From Phaeodactylum tricornutum CCAP 1055/1 (Eukaryota > Bacillariophyta > Bacillariophyceae > Surirellales > Neidiaceae), in NCBI RefSeq assembly GCF_000150955.2, contig NW_002238036.1, forward strand, positions 229,346 to 293,345: a stretch of DNA of 64,000 nt. The letters run 5' to 3'. The translations under genes were made by a program, and so were the position numbers. Each line of letters starts with the position of its first letter. Position 1 is the stretch's first letter. Positions 8,639-18,428 of this stretch are shown here, in pieces. The notes under the pieces are model-generated. The model did no database searches. It saw only the letters and a list, made by a program, of their open reading frames with translations, and was not told where the DNA came from.

Positions 8639-11038
8639 ATGACGGAGCCCATGCATTTTGCTCCAGGCCGAAGGAGGAAACGTCTTTCTCGGCACACGTC
8701 TTTCCGAACGTTGATATGGATCTCGAGCGTGCTCTTGCTCCACTTTAGAGTTGCATGGGTCATAGCGAGCAAAAACACCACGGAAAAAGTCTACCGCTTC
8801 GGCATCATGCCCAAATCTACCAACAATCGATTTTACGATCCCGTTAGAGAAGGGTGCGAGGCACGGGCGGCTTCGTACGACATCAACGTGCTGTGCGACT
8901 GGGTCGGACCGGACTGGGAGGATTTGACTGGCAAGGCCCAGGCTTCCGTCCTCAACACCTTGATCGACGCCAAACTTGCGGGTGATCCGGATGCCTTGGA
9001 CGGTATTGCTGTTGCCGTAGTCAATGAAGACGCCTTACAGGAACCTTTTCAACGGGCACTTGCGGCAGGCATGTCCGTTATCTGCTTCGACAGCGATTCA
9101 TTCAAATCCTCTCGTCAAGCCTACGTCGGGACCGACAATTTTGCCTTTGGTGAACAACTCGGTAAAGTTTTGTTGCAGCTACGACCGGAAGGGGGAGTCT
9201 TTTCTGTAGCGACCTTTAGAGGGCCGAATTTGCTTCAACGGGTCAGCGGAATACGATTTGCGCTCGAAGGAACGACCTGGAAAGAGTTGCCGGACTCCAT
9301 CTTGTACGAAGATATCACAAAACCCGAATTGGGCCTTCAGCACTTTGAAGATCTCAAGCGATCCAATCCCGAGCTCGGGGCGATCGTACCGACATTCGGA
9401 ACCTTCATGGAAGAAACGTCTCTTTGGATGAATCACGTGAATAGTCGTGACGATATGACTTTTGTTGTGGCGGACGCTTTACCACATCAAATTGTACTCA
9501 TGGAACGAGGGTTCGCCGACGGACTAGTGGGGCAGTTGCCTTACCAATCGGGAGAGTTGTGTATCGAAACTATGTTGGAATTACAACAGCAAGGCAATCC
9601 GCCACGAATGGAGAACAACGATTTGCTGTTTGGGACAAACCTGTCCTTTTTCCTACGTATTCCACTTATTTTGCCCGATCTGAAGGTTGATATGAATTAT
9701 GTGGAAAACTTTCGAATCATTGGATATTCGAGTGTTGGTCTTCTATGGGCGGCCACCTCAGGGGTCACCGCTTGGGTCGTGTACAACTGGAAAACCCGTA
9801 TCGTACAAGCGTCGCAGCCCATTTTTCTTCTCATGATTGTGCTAGGCGTGTTCATTATGAGTAGCTCAATTATCCCCATGGGAATAGACGACCAGCACAA
9901 TTCTACGGGTGCTTGCACAGCTGCGTGCAACGCAACTCCCTGGCTAATTTCCATGGGTTTCTCAATGACTTTCTCGGCGCTTTTTAGCAAACTTTGGAGA
10001 ATCAATCGGCTGATCCAGTCGGCCCAGCGCTTCAGCAAAGCTAAGGTCACTGTTCGGGATGTGATGCTTCCATTTTGCATTCTCATGGCTGCAAACTTGA
10101 CCATTCTAATTTGTTGGACGGTGATTGATCCGCTACATTATACACGCACCGATCATTTGGGAACAGATCCCTGGAATCGGATCATTTCAACGTATGGAAG
10201 CTGCGAAAGCGCCGACGGGGATCGGTCGCTGCCGTATCTCGTATCGTTGGCGGTTGTGAATTTTGGTGCCCTTGCTGTGGCCAACTTTCAAGCTTACAAA
10301 ACCCGGCAGATTCGTAGCGCATACAGCGAATCTAAATACGTCGGCGTTGTGGTGGCGAGCATGACTCAAGCCGGTTTGGTGGGTCTACCGGTGCTTCTGC
10401 TCGTTGATGAAGCACCACAGGTCAAGTATCTTGTTCGTGTACTGCTGGTGTTTGTTATTTGCTTAGCCATCCTGGGATTTATGTTTGTTCCTAAAATTCT
10501 GCATCACCGACGCGAAGAGGAAACCCAGATGCAATCCAGAGTTTCAGTATCGTTTGGTCCAACGTCGTACCTCCAAGATGACTCCGGACCTGCAAGTGGA
10601 CCCTTTCCGAGACGGTCGTCATCCCTAGGAAGCGGAGAGTTTCTTCGCAGCGGGTCTGCATTGGCTCGGAATTCCTGCGTTTCTTCTTTGGGATGGAATT
10701 CTGCCGGACGAAGTCCTTCCGAGGCGGAGCTTGGGGACCTCTTATACACCAGCGTAGCCGACATTCGTCTTGCGGCCGAAGCGGCCCAGGAATTTGCTCG
10801 TAAGCTTGACGCACAGGAAGAGAACGATATTGAGAATCAAAACGAAAGGCGCTCCGATGAGAGCAAGTCAGAAGTTGGACAAGCTTCTTCATCAGATAGT
10901 CTTGGTTTCGCTAATAGTCGAATAACCGCTTCAAATGGCCAAATTCAGAATCACGATTCTAAAGCCTATACTGACGATGTCGCGTTACGAACTCTCCTTT
11001 GCTCGGTAGAGGAGGAAAAACTCGACATCAAGAGTTGA
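8639..11038 (+). CDS. Receptor: bacterial-type periplasmic-binding ectodomain plus class C (GABA-B-like) 7TM domain
   Basis: Start placed at MTEPMHF, so that the hydrophobic signal segment (TLIWISSVLLLHFRVAWVIA) falls near residues 25-45; about 799 residues. The ectodomain (~50-345) reads like an RbsB/Peripla_BP_4 sugar-binding protein: FGIMPKSTNNRFYDPVREG at its start, MSVICFDSD and QAYVGTDNFAFGEQLGK in the middle. Seven hydrophobic segments follow (~360-620), including ASQPIFLLMIVLGVFIMSSS and FSALFSKLWRINRL, which match the TM2-TM3 pattern of GABA-B receptors. The Ser-rich cytoplasmic tail (~620-799) looks phosphorylatable. A paralog lies at 52009-54075. Ligand unknown; a sugar or small polar molecule is the inference. 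No introns. Confidence 0.85.
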   Translation: MTEPMHFAPGRRRKRLSRHTSFRTLIWISSVLLLHFRVAWVIASKNTTEKVYRFGIMPKSTNNRFYDPVREGCEARAASYDINVLCDWVGPDWEDLTGKAQASVLNTLIDAKLAGDPDALDGIAVAVVNEDALQEPFQRALAAGMSVICFDSDSFKSSRQAYVGTDNFAFGEQLGKVLLQLRPEGGVFSVATFRGPNLLQRVSGIRFALEGTTWKELPDSILYEDITKPELGLQHFEDLKRSNPELGAIVPTFGTFMEETSLWMNHVNSRDDMTFVVADALPHQIVLMERGFADGLVGQLPYQSGELCIETMLELQQQGNPPRMENNDLLFGTNLSFFLRIPLILPDLKVDMNYVENFRIIGYSSVGLLWAATSGVTAWVVYNWKTRIVQASQPIFLLMIVLGVFIMSSSIIPMGIDDQHNSTGACTAACNATPWLISMGFSMTFSALFSKLWRINRLIQSAQRFSKAKVTVRDVMLPFCILMAANLTILICWTVIDPLHYTRTDHLGTDPWNRIISTYGSCESADGDRSLPYLVSLAVVNFGALAVANFQAYKTRQIRSAYSESKYVGVVVASMTQAGLVGLPVLLLVDEAPQVKYLVRVLLVFVICLAILGFMFVPKILHHRREEETQMQSRVSVSFGPTSYLQDDSGPASGPFPRRSSSLGSGEFLRSGSALARNSCVSSLGWNSAGRSPSEAELGDLLYTSVADIRLAAEAAQEFARKLDAQEENDIENQNERRSDESKSEVGQASSSDSLGFANSRITASNGQIQNHDSKAYTDDVALRTLLCSVEEEKLDIKS

Positions 11039-11614
11039 AGAAATGGTCACAACCAAAACGGAGCAGCGCGTTGTCAACTTCGTACCTGACGGTGACAACA
11101 AGCGCAATGCTCAGATTTAGTGATGTATAACTACATATACAGATTCTACTTTATAGTCTGAAACCAGTTCCCTACGATACCAATTGTTTGTTTGCACTGC
11201 GGCCATTCAAACGATACTGATACCTACCAACCGACAATCGAACAGCGACTTGATGAACAGAAGCCATGAAGGGGTTTCTTCGTTCATCACGTATGTCCGT
11301 TTCAGAGCAAAGTGAAAATCTCTATAATGCCATACCTTACCCATTCAGCATGGGTAGTGATGCTGTAACACTATGTGTTCCGTGTATGGGATGCTTTCCA
11401 GTTTGTTGCTCTTCCTTGACTGACAGGGAGATCTTTCGTCTCTGTTACTTTTAACTCTTGAGTATTACTCTACCAGTACTTTTAAGAGCCAGATCGACGG
11501 TGAAAATGCGATTGTAACTTCAGAAATGTAGTAGACATTGTGGATAATACTTATATTTGACAGTCAATAATATTTCTGTCGCAGCAAAACCAGCTCTCTA
11601 ATCCGAAGCCTCTG
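11039..11614. other. Intergenic, left flank of the retrotransposon
   Basis: AT-rich relative to the genes. Before the insertion this was directly upstream of the JmjC-like gene now at 18429, so it probably contains that gene's original promoter. A 62-codon frame at 11266-11454 has no support. Confidence 0.5.
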
Positions 11615-11995
11615 TGTCGCAAGGAACAGACAAGAGTACGGGACTCAGAATATATGTTTAGCATACTCGATGCAAGAGTACACAATATATTAGGAAAGGA
11701 TACAAACTATGTAAGTATCCAGTGAGATTGAATATTTACAAGATCAGAACCGCAGGAATGAAGAGGTCTGGTCCCACGGGTTTGAGAGGTTCTTACCCAA
11801 AGGAGAATAGTCAAATAAAGTTCGTATAATCTCAGAAGTTAGTAAAGTAGTAAGCTTACAGCTCTAGATTGGTTGACTGATAGCGAGTGCAGTTGTGGAC
11901 CCGAGATAGGCCACGACGAATCCGCGACCCGGTACGACCCACCGAAACAACACCGTGAACGAGAGAGTCTTGTGAGAAGTCGTCCGTTCACGACA
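11615..11995 (+). repeat. 5' LTR of the copia element
   Basis: 381 bp, TGTCGC...CGACA, aligned base for base with 17994-18374 at a constant offset of 6,379 with a single difference. An ATG at 11873 in the LTR is in frame with gag, but the gag start at 12023 outside the LTR is more likely. Confidence 0.97.
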
Positions 11996-12025
11996 AGTTA
12001 TCGAGCCCAACGCATCCGACTGATG
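11996..12025 (+). promoter_or_regulatory. Possible primer-binding site for half-tRNA priming
   Basis: The bases directly after the 5' LTR, read as reverse complement, contain CAGTCGG then GCGTTGGGCTC. These resemble the D-arm and 5' side of the anticodon arm of a Met-type tRNA, not a tRNA 3' end. Copia-type elements are known to prime from a tRNA cleaved in the anticodon loop. The match is judged by eye and is imperfect. Confidence 0.4.
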
Positions 12026-13474
12026 GAGACCGAAGCTACAGCAGGTGGTGAGGTCTTCAAAGGTACATTTGCTGTGATGAGTGGTACTGTCGCACCAAAA
12101 CACGGTGGCCTGGTGGACTCACATGCTTGGACAGGAGGTGAACCTAGTCCTGATTGGAGCAAGGTTCTAATTGATGAACCAATGACACCTTACTGTTACC
12201 ATGCGCAGGGATTTGAGAAAGGCCTCAAGATCTACACTTCGCGAACAGGGCAGGGTGAGAAAAGTGCAAAGTTGTTTGGTTGCTCTAGCAAGGACTACTC
12301 ACTTTTGGCTTTCGCAACCGATGCTCAAGAGCATATGGAGACGCATGGGATGGATACGGTGTTCTACATGAAGGACCCGTCAACGTCGGAAATGAAAAAC
12401 TTATTCGACTTCCATTCTCGTTTTACGATCTCGCAAACCGAAGCTTGGATTGACCTTGCAAGCAAGGATGGAACTTTTGACAAGTACGACAAGAAAAACC
12501 TGAAGGATTCCTGTACGTGGCTCATGAACCACCTTGACTCGGATTTGACTGCAAGTATCCGTCCTTTTGTTCGTGGTGGGACCCTTACTGGGCCAACTGT
12601 CTGGATGCGCATTGTTGGAGAAGTGCAGTCGGATTCTATTCGACGCCTGAAGAAAGTGCAAGAAAAGTTGGAGACCCTCAAGTTGGCTTCTTTCAAGGGC
12701 GAAAATGTTCGTGAGTTTGCACAGTCGTTCCTAGACTTGTGTATTGAATTGGAAAACGCGAAACGACTTCCCGAAGATGTTCTACTTACCGTGGTTGAAG
12801 CTTTGTCGAAGTGTACTGTCGAAGAATTTCGGATCGACTTTATGAGTAAGCGATCCGCTGTCGAACGGTTCATGCGAGAGACAGCCGGAAAGGATTCTGC
12901 TACAATTGCGAGGATGTCGGACCGTCTTACCTACCGTGATTTGCTCGACGAAGCTAAGTCGAAGTACACGTCGCTTCTCGATAGTGGATTATGGGGGCCA
13001 GCTGGTGGGTCAGGTGACAAGTCTGGAGCCCCTGCTGGGTTTCTCACAAAAGCCGAAGTCAATGTCCTTATCCAAAAGGCCGTGTCAAGTGCCAAGAGTG
13101 GAGACAAATCTGGTATCACCTGCTACAATTGCAAGGAAGTTGGGCATTACTCTCGAGATTGCAAGAACAAGCCTGCTGATGGGAACGGAAACAGTTCAAA
13201 ACCCAAGAAATCCAAGGCAAGCTGGCGCACCGTTGCTCCAAAGTCTGGCGAATCCGAAACCAAGACCGAAAATAAACTTGAGTGGCACTGGTGTGCTCAC
13301 TGCAAGGAATGGCGTGTTGGACACGGCACCGCAACGCACGACCACAATTTCAAACCGAAAGAAGCAAGCAACGGAAAGAAAGGACCCCAAGCTAATCTCG
13401 CCGCAACTGGTGAATTGTTGGGTGGTGGCACTCTTTCAATGAGCGCCGGAGCCGGATTGTACGAGGCATGGTGA
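12023..13474 (+). CDS. Gag of the copia element
   Basis: About 483 residues from METEATAGG. A helical capsid-like middle part (FHSRFTISQTEAWIDLASKD..., SFKGENVREFAQSFLDLC) is followed by a CCHC zinc knuckle CYNCKEVGHYSRDC starting at 13121 and a second Cys/His cluster (WCAHCKEW) near 13290. It packages the element RNA in virus-like particles. It ends at TGA 13472-13474, followed by CTG ATG in the same frame as pol. Confidence 0.9.
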   Translation: METEATAGGEVFKGTFAVMSGTVAPKHGGLVDSHAWTGGEPSPDWSKVLIDEPMTPYCYHAQGFEKGLKIYTSRTGQGEKSAKLFGCSSKDYSLLAFATDAQEHMETHGMDTVFYMKDPSTSEMKNLFDFHSRFTISQTEAWIDLASKDGTFDKYDKKNLKDSCTWLMNHLDSDLTASIRPFVRGGTLTGPTVWMRIVGEVQSDSIRRLKKVQEKLETLKLASFKGENVREFAQSFLDLCIELENAKRLPEDVLLTVVEALSKCTVEEFRIDFMSKRSAVERFMRETAGKDSATIARMSDRLTYRDLLDEAKSKYTSLLDSGLWGPAGGSGDKSGAPAGFLTKAEVNVLIQKAVSSAKSGDKSGITCYNCKEVGHYSRDCKNKPADGNGNSSKPKKSKASWRTVAPKSGESETKTENKLEWHWCAHCKEWRVGHGTATHDHNFKPKEASNGKKGPQANLAATGELLGGGTLSMSAGAGLYEAW

Positions 13475-13477
13475 CTG

Positions 13478-16045
13478 ATGGGGTGGTGGTACCCTCTCCT
13501 ACAGTGGATTGTGGACCATCTACACCCACCCCCTTTCTTTTACTGGTTGATTGTTGTTTATACCTGGATAGGATGGCAACAGAGGAATGGTGAGTCCTGG
13601 TGCAAAGCGTCGCGTCGAAAGAAATTTTCTCGATCGTACGTACCGTTTGTTCGCCTTGGTGCCTACCCGACTCGTTTTGTCCTGCTTTCGAGCGTGATGT
13701 TACCAATGTCGGTTGTTTCTATGGTTCTCGGAGGGAGAGCCGAGTCTTTCGGAAGTCACATTGTGGCCCGATGGTACTCAGCCTGGTATGGAGGAGAGCG
13801 CGGTGAACAGCGAGCCGTTCGCGTTCGTGTACGGCGTCGTCGCCCCAATCTCAATTACCATGGCACTTGGAAAATTCGTCCGCCTCCAACCCCCTTCTTT
13901 GCGACTGAAGTTCCCGTCATTCCTAAATTTTCGTGGGGTGCCGCCTTCGCTGCAGAGGGAGAGGAGAGACTGTGTCGTGAGCAAACGAGTGCGAGCGAAG
14001 TCGACGAACAGTATGCCCAACCGATGGCGTTTCTGGGCAGTGCTTTGGACAGTACTTACTGGTTTTCGAGAGGGAGCCGGGACGAGTTGCTGCAAACTTT
14101 TGCCGTCATATGGGATACCGGAGCAACCCTGACCGTCACCCCGCATCGCGATGATTTTGTCGAGTTTGAAAGTTACGACAATGGCGGTCGACACGTACTG
14201 AAAGGTCTCGCGAAAGGCCTCACTATTGGGGGAGCCGGAGTGGTTGCTTGGAGTGTGGTCGCTGACAACGGTGACGTACTGACGATTCGTACGCCTGCTT
14301 ACTTGGTACCTGAAGCTGGGCAGCGTCTACTGAGCCCGCAATCTTTTCTTCAGAGTCTGGTAAGTCAGGATCTTTCGGGTTCGCGACCTTCAATTTCAAT
14401 TGGACCTAAGGCGTTAACCGTTGAGATGGGGGCGCAATCCAAATTAACGGTTCCATATGATGAGGGCAATAATCTACCAACCAGTCAGATGTTTTCGGTT
14501 GAGTCATCGGAAGAATCTACTGTGGAGTTGAATATGTGTGTGACCGACGAGGCAAATCAGAACCTAAGTGCGAGTCAGAAAGAGTTGTTGCGCTGGCATT
14601 ATCGTTTCGGTCATCGGAATTTCCAAGCCGTGCAAACAGTGTTGAAGTCGGGAGTCCTCGGACGGACCCCACTTATCATGGGAGCTTCTAAGTGTGAGCA
14701 TCCTAAGTGTGCGTCGTGCCAATATGGAAAAGGTCGACGCAGGGCGACTGGCGCTTCTAGTACAAAGTCAGTGCCGGCAAAAGAGGGAGCACTTAAGTCT
14801 AGTGACCTTTTTCCGGGCCAGCGTGTCTCTATGGATCATTTCAAGGTGACTCACAAGGGAAGGCTGTACGAATCGAAAGGAAAATCATTGGCGGACACTA
14901 TGTATTCCGGTGGATTGATATTTGTCGATCATGCAAGCAGTTATGTGCACGTTGAACTTTGTGTGAACTTTACGGCTGGTGAGACTCTCCGGGCAAAGGC
15001 GTCGTTTGAACGCGCAATGCTAGATCATGGGATCACGGTTCAGAGCTACCAGACGGACAATGGAGTTTTCGCAGCGAAGGAATTTATGTTAGAAATTCAC
15101 AACATGCAACAGAGTATTGGTTTCAGCGGCGTCGGCGCACATCATCAGAATGGGGTTGCCGAGCGATCAATTGGAACTATAATGGCAATGGCAAGGACGC
15201 TTATGCTGCACGCGGCTATTCGGTGGCCGGATGTGAGTGACGCCTGCTATTGGCCTATGGCAGTTGACTATGCAGTCTATCAGTACAATCATGGTCCTAA
15301 GTTGGTGACAACGGCGGCTCCAATAGATTTATTATTGAAGACTATGGTTCCCCGACACCGGTTGCATGATTTGCATGTTTGGGGATGCCCAGCATATGTT
15401 TTGGACCCGAAGTTGCAAGACGGACAGAAAATTCCAAAGTGGAGCCCCCGTTCGAGACGAGGAGTTTTTCTTGGGCTGTCGCGTAAGCATTCGTCTACAG
15501 TACCACTGATATTGAATTGCGAGACACTTACCATTTCTCCGCAATTTCATGTTGTTTTTGACAACTGGTTCTCGAGCGTACTTTCTATGTCTGCCGAGGA
15601 GCCGTTTGACCCTAATGTATGGACCGAAATGTTTGTCGGTTCCCGATACGAGTACTTTTTCGACGCGGACGATCCGGTTGAACTTGACGCAGAGTGGTTA
15701 AGCGAGCGTGAAAAGGAAGTCCGAAATATTCGCGACCGAGAGGACCGGGTGCGACCACAGCTAGATTTGCGAGATGGCGTGCCAAAGGGACCCAAAGTTG
15801 GTACTCACACAACCAATCTATCATTCAAGAGGGAGAACAGAGCTACGGATATGCCGTTGCAGTTGCCTCCAACTACTCCAATTGCCGTGTTGCCCACTAC
15901 TGGAACTGAGGAAGATCAATTTCCCATTTCTGATCCGTCGGTGCCAGAAAGTCCTAGCAGTAACAAGCCTCCGAGTATTTTGTCGCCTTCTAAAATTTGT
16001 CGCGAGACACCGCGCAGCCCACCTCCACCTGAACCGGAACCTTGA
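13478..16045 (+). CDS. Pol part 1 of the copia element: protease and integrase
   Basis: In the same frame as gag, separated by one TGA. The first ~180 codons are hydrophobic then Arg-rich and unassigned. Aspartic protease motif WDTGATLTV at 14111 onward. Integrase zinc site H-x-H-C-C (HYRFGHRNF ... CEHPKCASCQYGK), then catalytic region with SMDHFKV, YQTDNGVF and HHQNGVAERS as the D,D,E residues. Ends at TGA 16043-16045 after a Pro-rich linker. The ATG at 13478 is only the first Met after the stop; expression from gag by readthrough is possible. Confidence 0.88.
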   Translation: MGWWYPLLQWIVDHLHPPPFFYWLIVVYTWIGWQQRNGESWCKASRRKKFSRSYVPFVRLGAYPTRFVLLSSVMLPMSVVSMVLGGRAESFGSHIVARWYSAWYGGERGEQRAVRVRVRRRRPNLNYHGTWKIRPPPTPFFATEVPVIPKFSWGAAFAAEGEERLCREQTSASEVDEQYAQPMAFLGSALDSTYWFSRGSRDELLQTFAVIWDTGATLTVTPHRDDFVEFESYDNGGRHVLKGLAKGLTIGGAGVVAWSVVADNGDVLTIRTPAYLVPEAGQRLLSPQSFLQSLVSQDLSGSRPSISIGPKALTVEMGAQSKLTVPYDEGNNLPTSQMFSVESSEESTVELNMCVTDEANQNLSASQKELLRWHYRFGHRNFQAVQTVLKSGVLGRTPLIMGASKCEHPKCASCQYGKGRRRATGASSTKSVPAKEGALKSSDLFPGQRVSMDHFKVTHKGRLYESKGKSLADTMYSGGLIFVDHASSYVHVELCVNFTAGETLRAKASFERAMLDHGITVQSYQTDNGVFAAKEFMLEIHNMQQSIGFSGVGAHHQNGVAERSIGTIMAMARTLMLHAAIRWPDVSDACYWPMAVDYAVYQYNHGPKLVTTAAPIDLLLKTMVPRHRLHDLHVWGCPAYVLDPKLQDGQKIPKWSPRSRRGVFLGLSRKHSSTVPLILNCETLTISPQFHVVFDNWFSSVLSMSAEEPFDPNVWTEMFVGSRYEYFFDADDPVELDAEWLSEREKEVRNIRDREDRVRPQLDLRDGVPKGPKVGTHTTNLSFKRENRATDMPLQLPPTTPIAVLPTTGTEEDQFPISDPSVPESPSSNKPPSILSPSKICRETPRSPPPPEPEP

Positions 16046-17926
16046 GTGCGTTTCCAGGATCCTCCTCCCAAGCAAGAGTCGCGTCACCGTCGGCCTCCTC
16101 GTCGTTTCGGCTACGACGGCAGTCAGGGACATGGATACCTCAGTAAATTTTCGAAACCGGATACTGGTGAATTGTTGTGTTTTATTGGTGCAGCTTGCAA
16201 CCTGATCCGCCATCAACAGAGCTCGTCGGAAGCGGATTTGGCCTACCGGACCTTTTGCGAGAGCGATTTCGAGACGGAGACGTTCAATTTTCGCGATCCC
16301 TTAGCATTTGCCGCTTCGACGAAACGCCACGACCCCGACACCCCAAATTATCACGAAGCAATGTGCGGTCCCGACAGCGAAGGCTATCAGGAGGCTATGG
16401 CAAAAGAAATCAAGGCGTTAGAACGGCATGGTACGTGGACACTAGTTCCGAAGAGCTCGATTCCCAAAGGGAGACGCGCCTTACCTTCGACTTGGGCGTT
16501 CAAGAAGAAACGATTTCCGGATGGGATGATGCGAAAGCTCAAGGCCCGGTTTTGTGTTCGAGGAGACCAACAAGTGGAAGGAGTCGACTATTTTGAGTCG
16601 TACGCACCTGTGGTTTCTTGGACGACGGTGCGGTTGTTGTTGTCGTTGTCGATTATTTTCGGGTTGGAAACGCGTCAAGTAGACTACTCGAACGCGTTCG
16701 CACAGGCCAAATTAGACGAAGAAATTTACGTGCAGCTGCCGCGTGGTTTTCAGAGCCCAGATCCAAACGCAGAAACGGTCATGAAGTTGAACCGGAGTCT
16801 GTACGGGTTGGTGCAAGCTCCGCTGAAGTTTTTCGAGCATCTGAAATCGCACCTGGAGAAGCGTGGTTTTGTATCGACCGAAATTGACCCGTGCTTGTTC
16901 ATCCATAAAGATATGGTCTGTCTGGTGTACGTCGACGATTGCCTGTTCTTTGCCCGTGACGGAACGAAGATCGAAACGATGATTGCGAGTTTGCAGCAAG
17001 ACTTCGAACTCACTGTTGAAGGAGACGTGTCGGCATTTCTTGGGATCCAGTTCGAACGCGACACTAAAGCGGGTACGATTAAATTGACTCAGCACGGACT
17101 GATAGATCGTGTGATTAAGGCAACGGGTCTGGAAGAGTGCAATTCTGACCGTTCGCCAGCTGCGACGGATGCGCTAGGGAAAGATGTCGAAGGCGAGCCG
17201 ATGACCGAGGACTGGAGTTACGCGTCCGTCGTTGGCATGCTGCTCTACCTTGCGTCGAATTCTCGACCAGAGATTGCCTTTGCCGTCCATCAGTGCGCTA
17301 GGTTTACTCATGCGCCAAAGAAGTCGCATGCTCAAGCTGTGAAGCGAATTTGTCGCTATCTAAAAGGAACGAATCGCGACGGACTGATTTTGAAGCCAAC
17401 CGGCGAATTAGCAATTGATTGTTACGTCGACGCCGACTTTGCTGGGTTGTGGAAGCGTGAGGATGATCAAGATCCTATGTGTGCAAAGTCAAGGACTGGT
17501 TTTGTTTTTACTATTGCCGGTTGTCCGCTTATTTGGGTTTCTAAGATGCAGACGGAAATTGCGCTTTCGACAATGGAGAGCGAATACGTGGCCCTATCCC
17601 AAGCAATGCGAGAGTTGATTCCGCTTCGTACACTGGTAGAAGTGGTTCATAAAGGTATGGGATTGGCTGAGCAGAAGGCAGTTACTCGGGCGTATTCGAA
17701 AGTTTTTGAAGACAATAATGGTGCTTTGACTTTGGCAAATGTTCCGCGAATGACGCCTCGAAGTCGGCATTACGCAGTCAAATATCATTTCTTTCGAGAG
17801 TACGTACGCAAGGGTGATATTCAGATCCTCCCAATTGATACCAAGGTGCAGTTAGCAGACTGCATGACAAAGGGCCTGCCATGGGAGACTTTTTCGGCGC
17901 ATCGAAAGTTGCTCTGTGGATGGTAG
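16046..17926 (+). CDS. Pol part 2 of the copia element: reverse transcriptase and RNase H
   Basis: Continues the same frame after the TGA at 16043; no ATG start is needed if the stop is read through. RT motifs: STWAFKKKRFPDG, VDYFESYAPVVSW, DYSNAFAQAKLDEEIYV, and the catalytic YVDD at 16928-16939. RNase H: CYVDADFAG, then IALSTMESEYVALSQA and EDNNGALTLA. All catalytic motifs are intact, so only the stop codon separates this from protease-integrase. Ends TAG 17924-17926. Confidence 0.9.
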   Translation: MRFQDPPPKQESRHRRPPRRFGYDGSQGHGYLSKFSKPDTGELLCFIGAACNLIRHQQSSSEADLAYRTFCESDFETETFNFRDPLAFAASTKRHDPDTPNYHEAMCGPDSEGYQEAMAKEIKALERHGTWTLVPKSSIPKGRRALPSTWAFKKKRFPDGMMRKLKARFCVRGDQQVEGVDYFESYAPVVSWTTVRLLLSLSIIFGLETRQVDYSNAFAQAKLDEEIYVQLPRGFQSPDPNAETVMKLNRSLYGLVQAPLKFFEHLKSHLEKRGFVSTEIDPCLFIHKDMVCLVYVDDCLFFARDGTKIETMIASLQQDFELTVEGDVSAFLGIQFERDTKAGTIKLTQHGLIDRVIKATGLEECNSDRSPAATDALGKDVEGEPMTEDWSYASVVGMLLYLASNSRPEIAFAVHQCARFTHAPKKSHAQAVKRICRYLKGTNRDGLILKPTGELAIDCYVDADFAGLWKREDDQDPMCAKSRTGFVFTIAGCPLIWVSKMQTEIALSTMESEYVALSQAMRELIPLRTLVEVVHKGMGLAEQKAVTRAYSKVFEDNNGALTLANVPRMTPRSRHYAVKYHFFREYVRKGDIQILPIDTKVQLADCMTKGLPWETFSAHRKLLCGW

Positions 17927-17984
17927 ACCAACACTTTAGGAGACAAGAGCCTGGCCTGTTTGAACTCTTTGGTACATCTCATAT

Positions 17985-17993
17985 GAAAGGGAG
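17985..17993 (+). promoter_or_regulatory. Polypurine tract of the copia element
   Basis: GAAAGGGAG lies directly before the 3' LTR, where plus-strand DNA synthesis is primed in LTR elements. Confidence 0.75.
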
Positions 17994-18374
17994 TGTCGCA
18001 AGGAACAGACAAGAGTACGGGACTCAGAATATATGTTTAGCATACTCGATGCAAGAGTACACAATATATTAGGAAAGGATACAAACTATGTAAGTATCCA
18101 GTGAGATTGAATATTTACAAGATCAGAACCGCAGGAATGAAGAGGTCTGGTCCCACGGGTTTGAGAGGTTCTTACCCAAAGGAGAATAGTCAAATAAAGT
18201 TCGTATAATCTCAGAAGTTAGTAAAGTAGTAAGCTTACAGCTCTAGATTGGTTGACTGATAGCGAGTGCAGTTGTGGACCCGAGATAGGCCACGACGAAT
18301 CCGCGACCTGGTACGACCCACCGAAACAACACCGTGAACGAGAGAGTCTTGTGAGAAGTCGTCCGTTCACGACA
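17994..18374 (+). repeat. 3' LTR of the copia element
   Basis: 381 bp, 380 identical to the 5' LTR. It ends 54 bp before the first ATG of the downstream JmjC-like gene and is co-oriented with it, so the LTR promoter could drive that gene. A frame beginning with the ATG at 18252 inside the LTR runs without a stop into the gene. Confidence 0.97.
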
Positions 18375-18428
18375 CTCTGCATGTGGTTTCCACGACACGA
18401 AGCGGCCGCATACCGGTCACCGAGATCA

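Larger units (their letters stand above)
11610..18379 (+). mobile_element. Ty1/copia LTR retrotransposon with 5-bp target duplication
   Basis: Element body 11615-18374 (6,760 bp), flanked by the direct repeat CTCTG at 11610-11614 and 18375-18379. LTRs begin TG, end CA, are 381 bp each and differ at one position (C at 11930, T at 18309), which indicates a very recent insertion. Domain order gag, protease, integrase, RT, RNase H is the copia order. Gag and pol lie in one frame, interrupted by two TGA codons (13472-13474 and 16043-16045). It is inserted upstream of, and in the same direction as, a JmjC-like gene. Confidence 0.96.
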
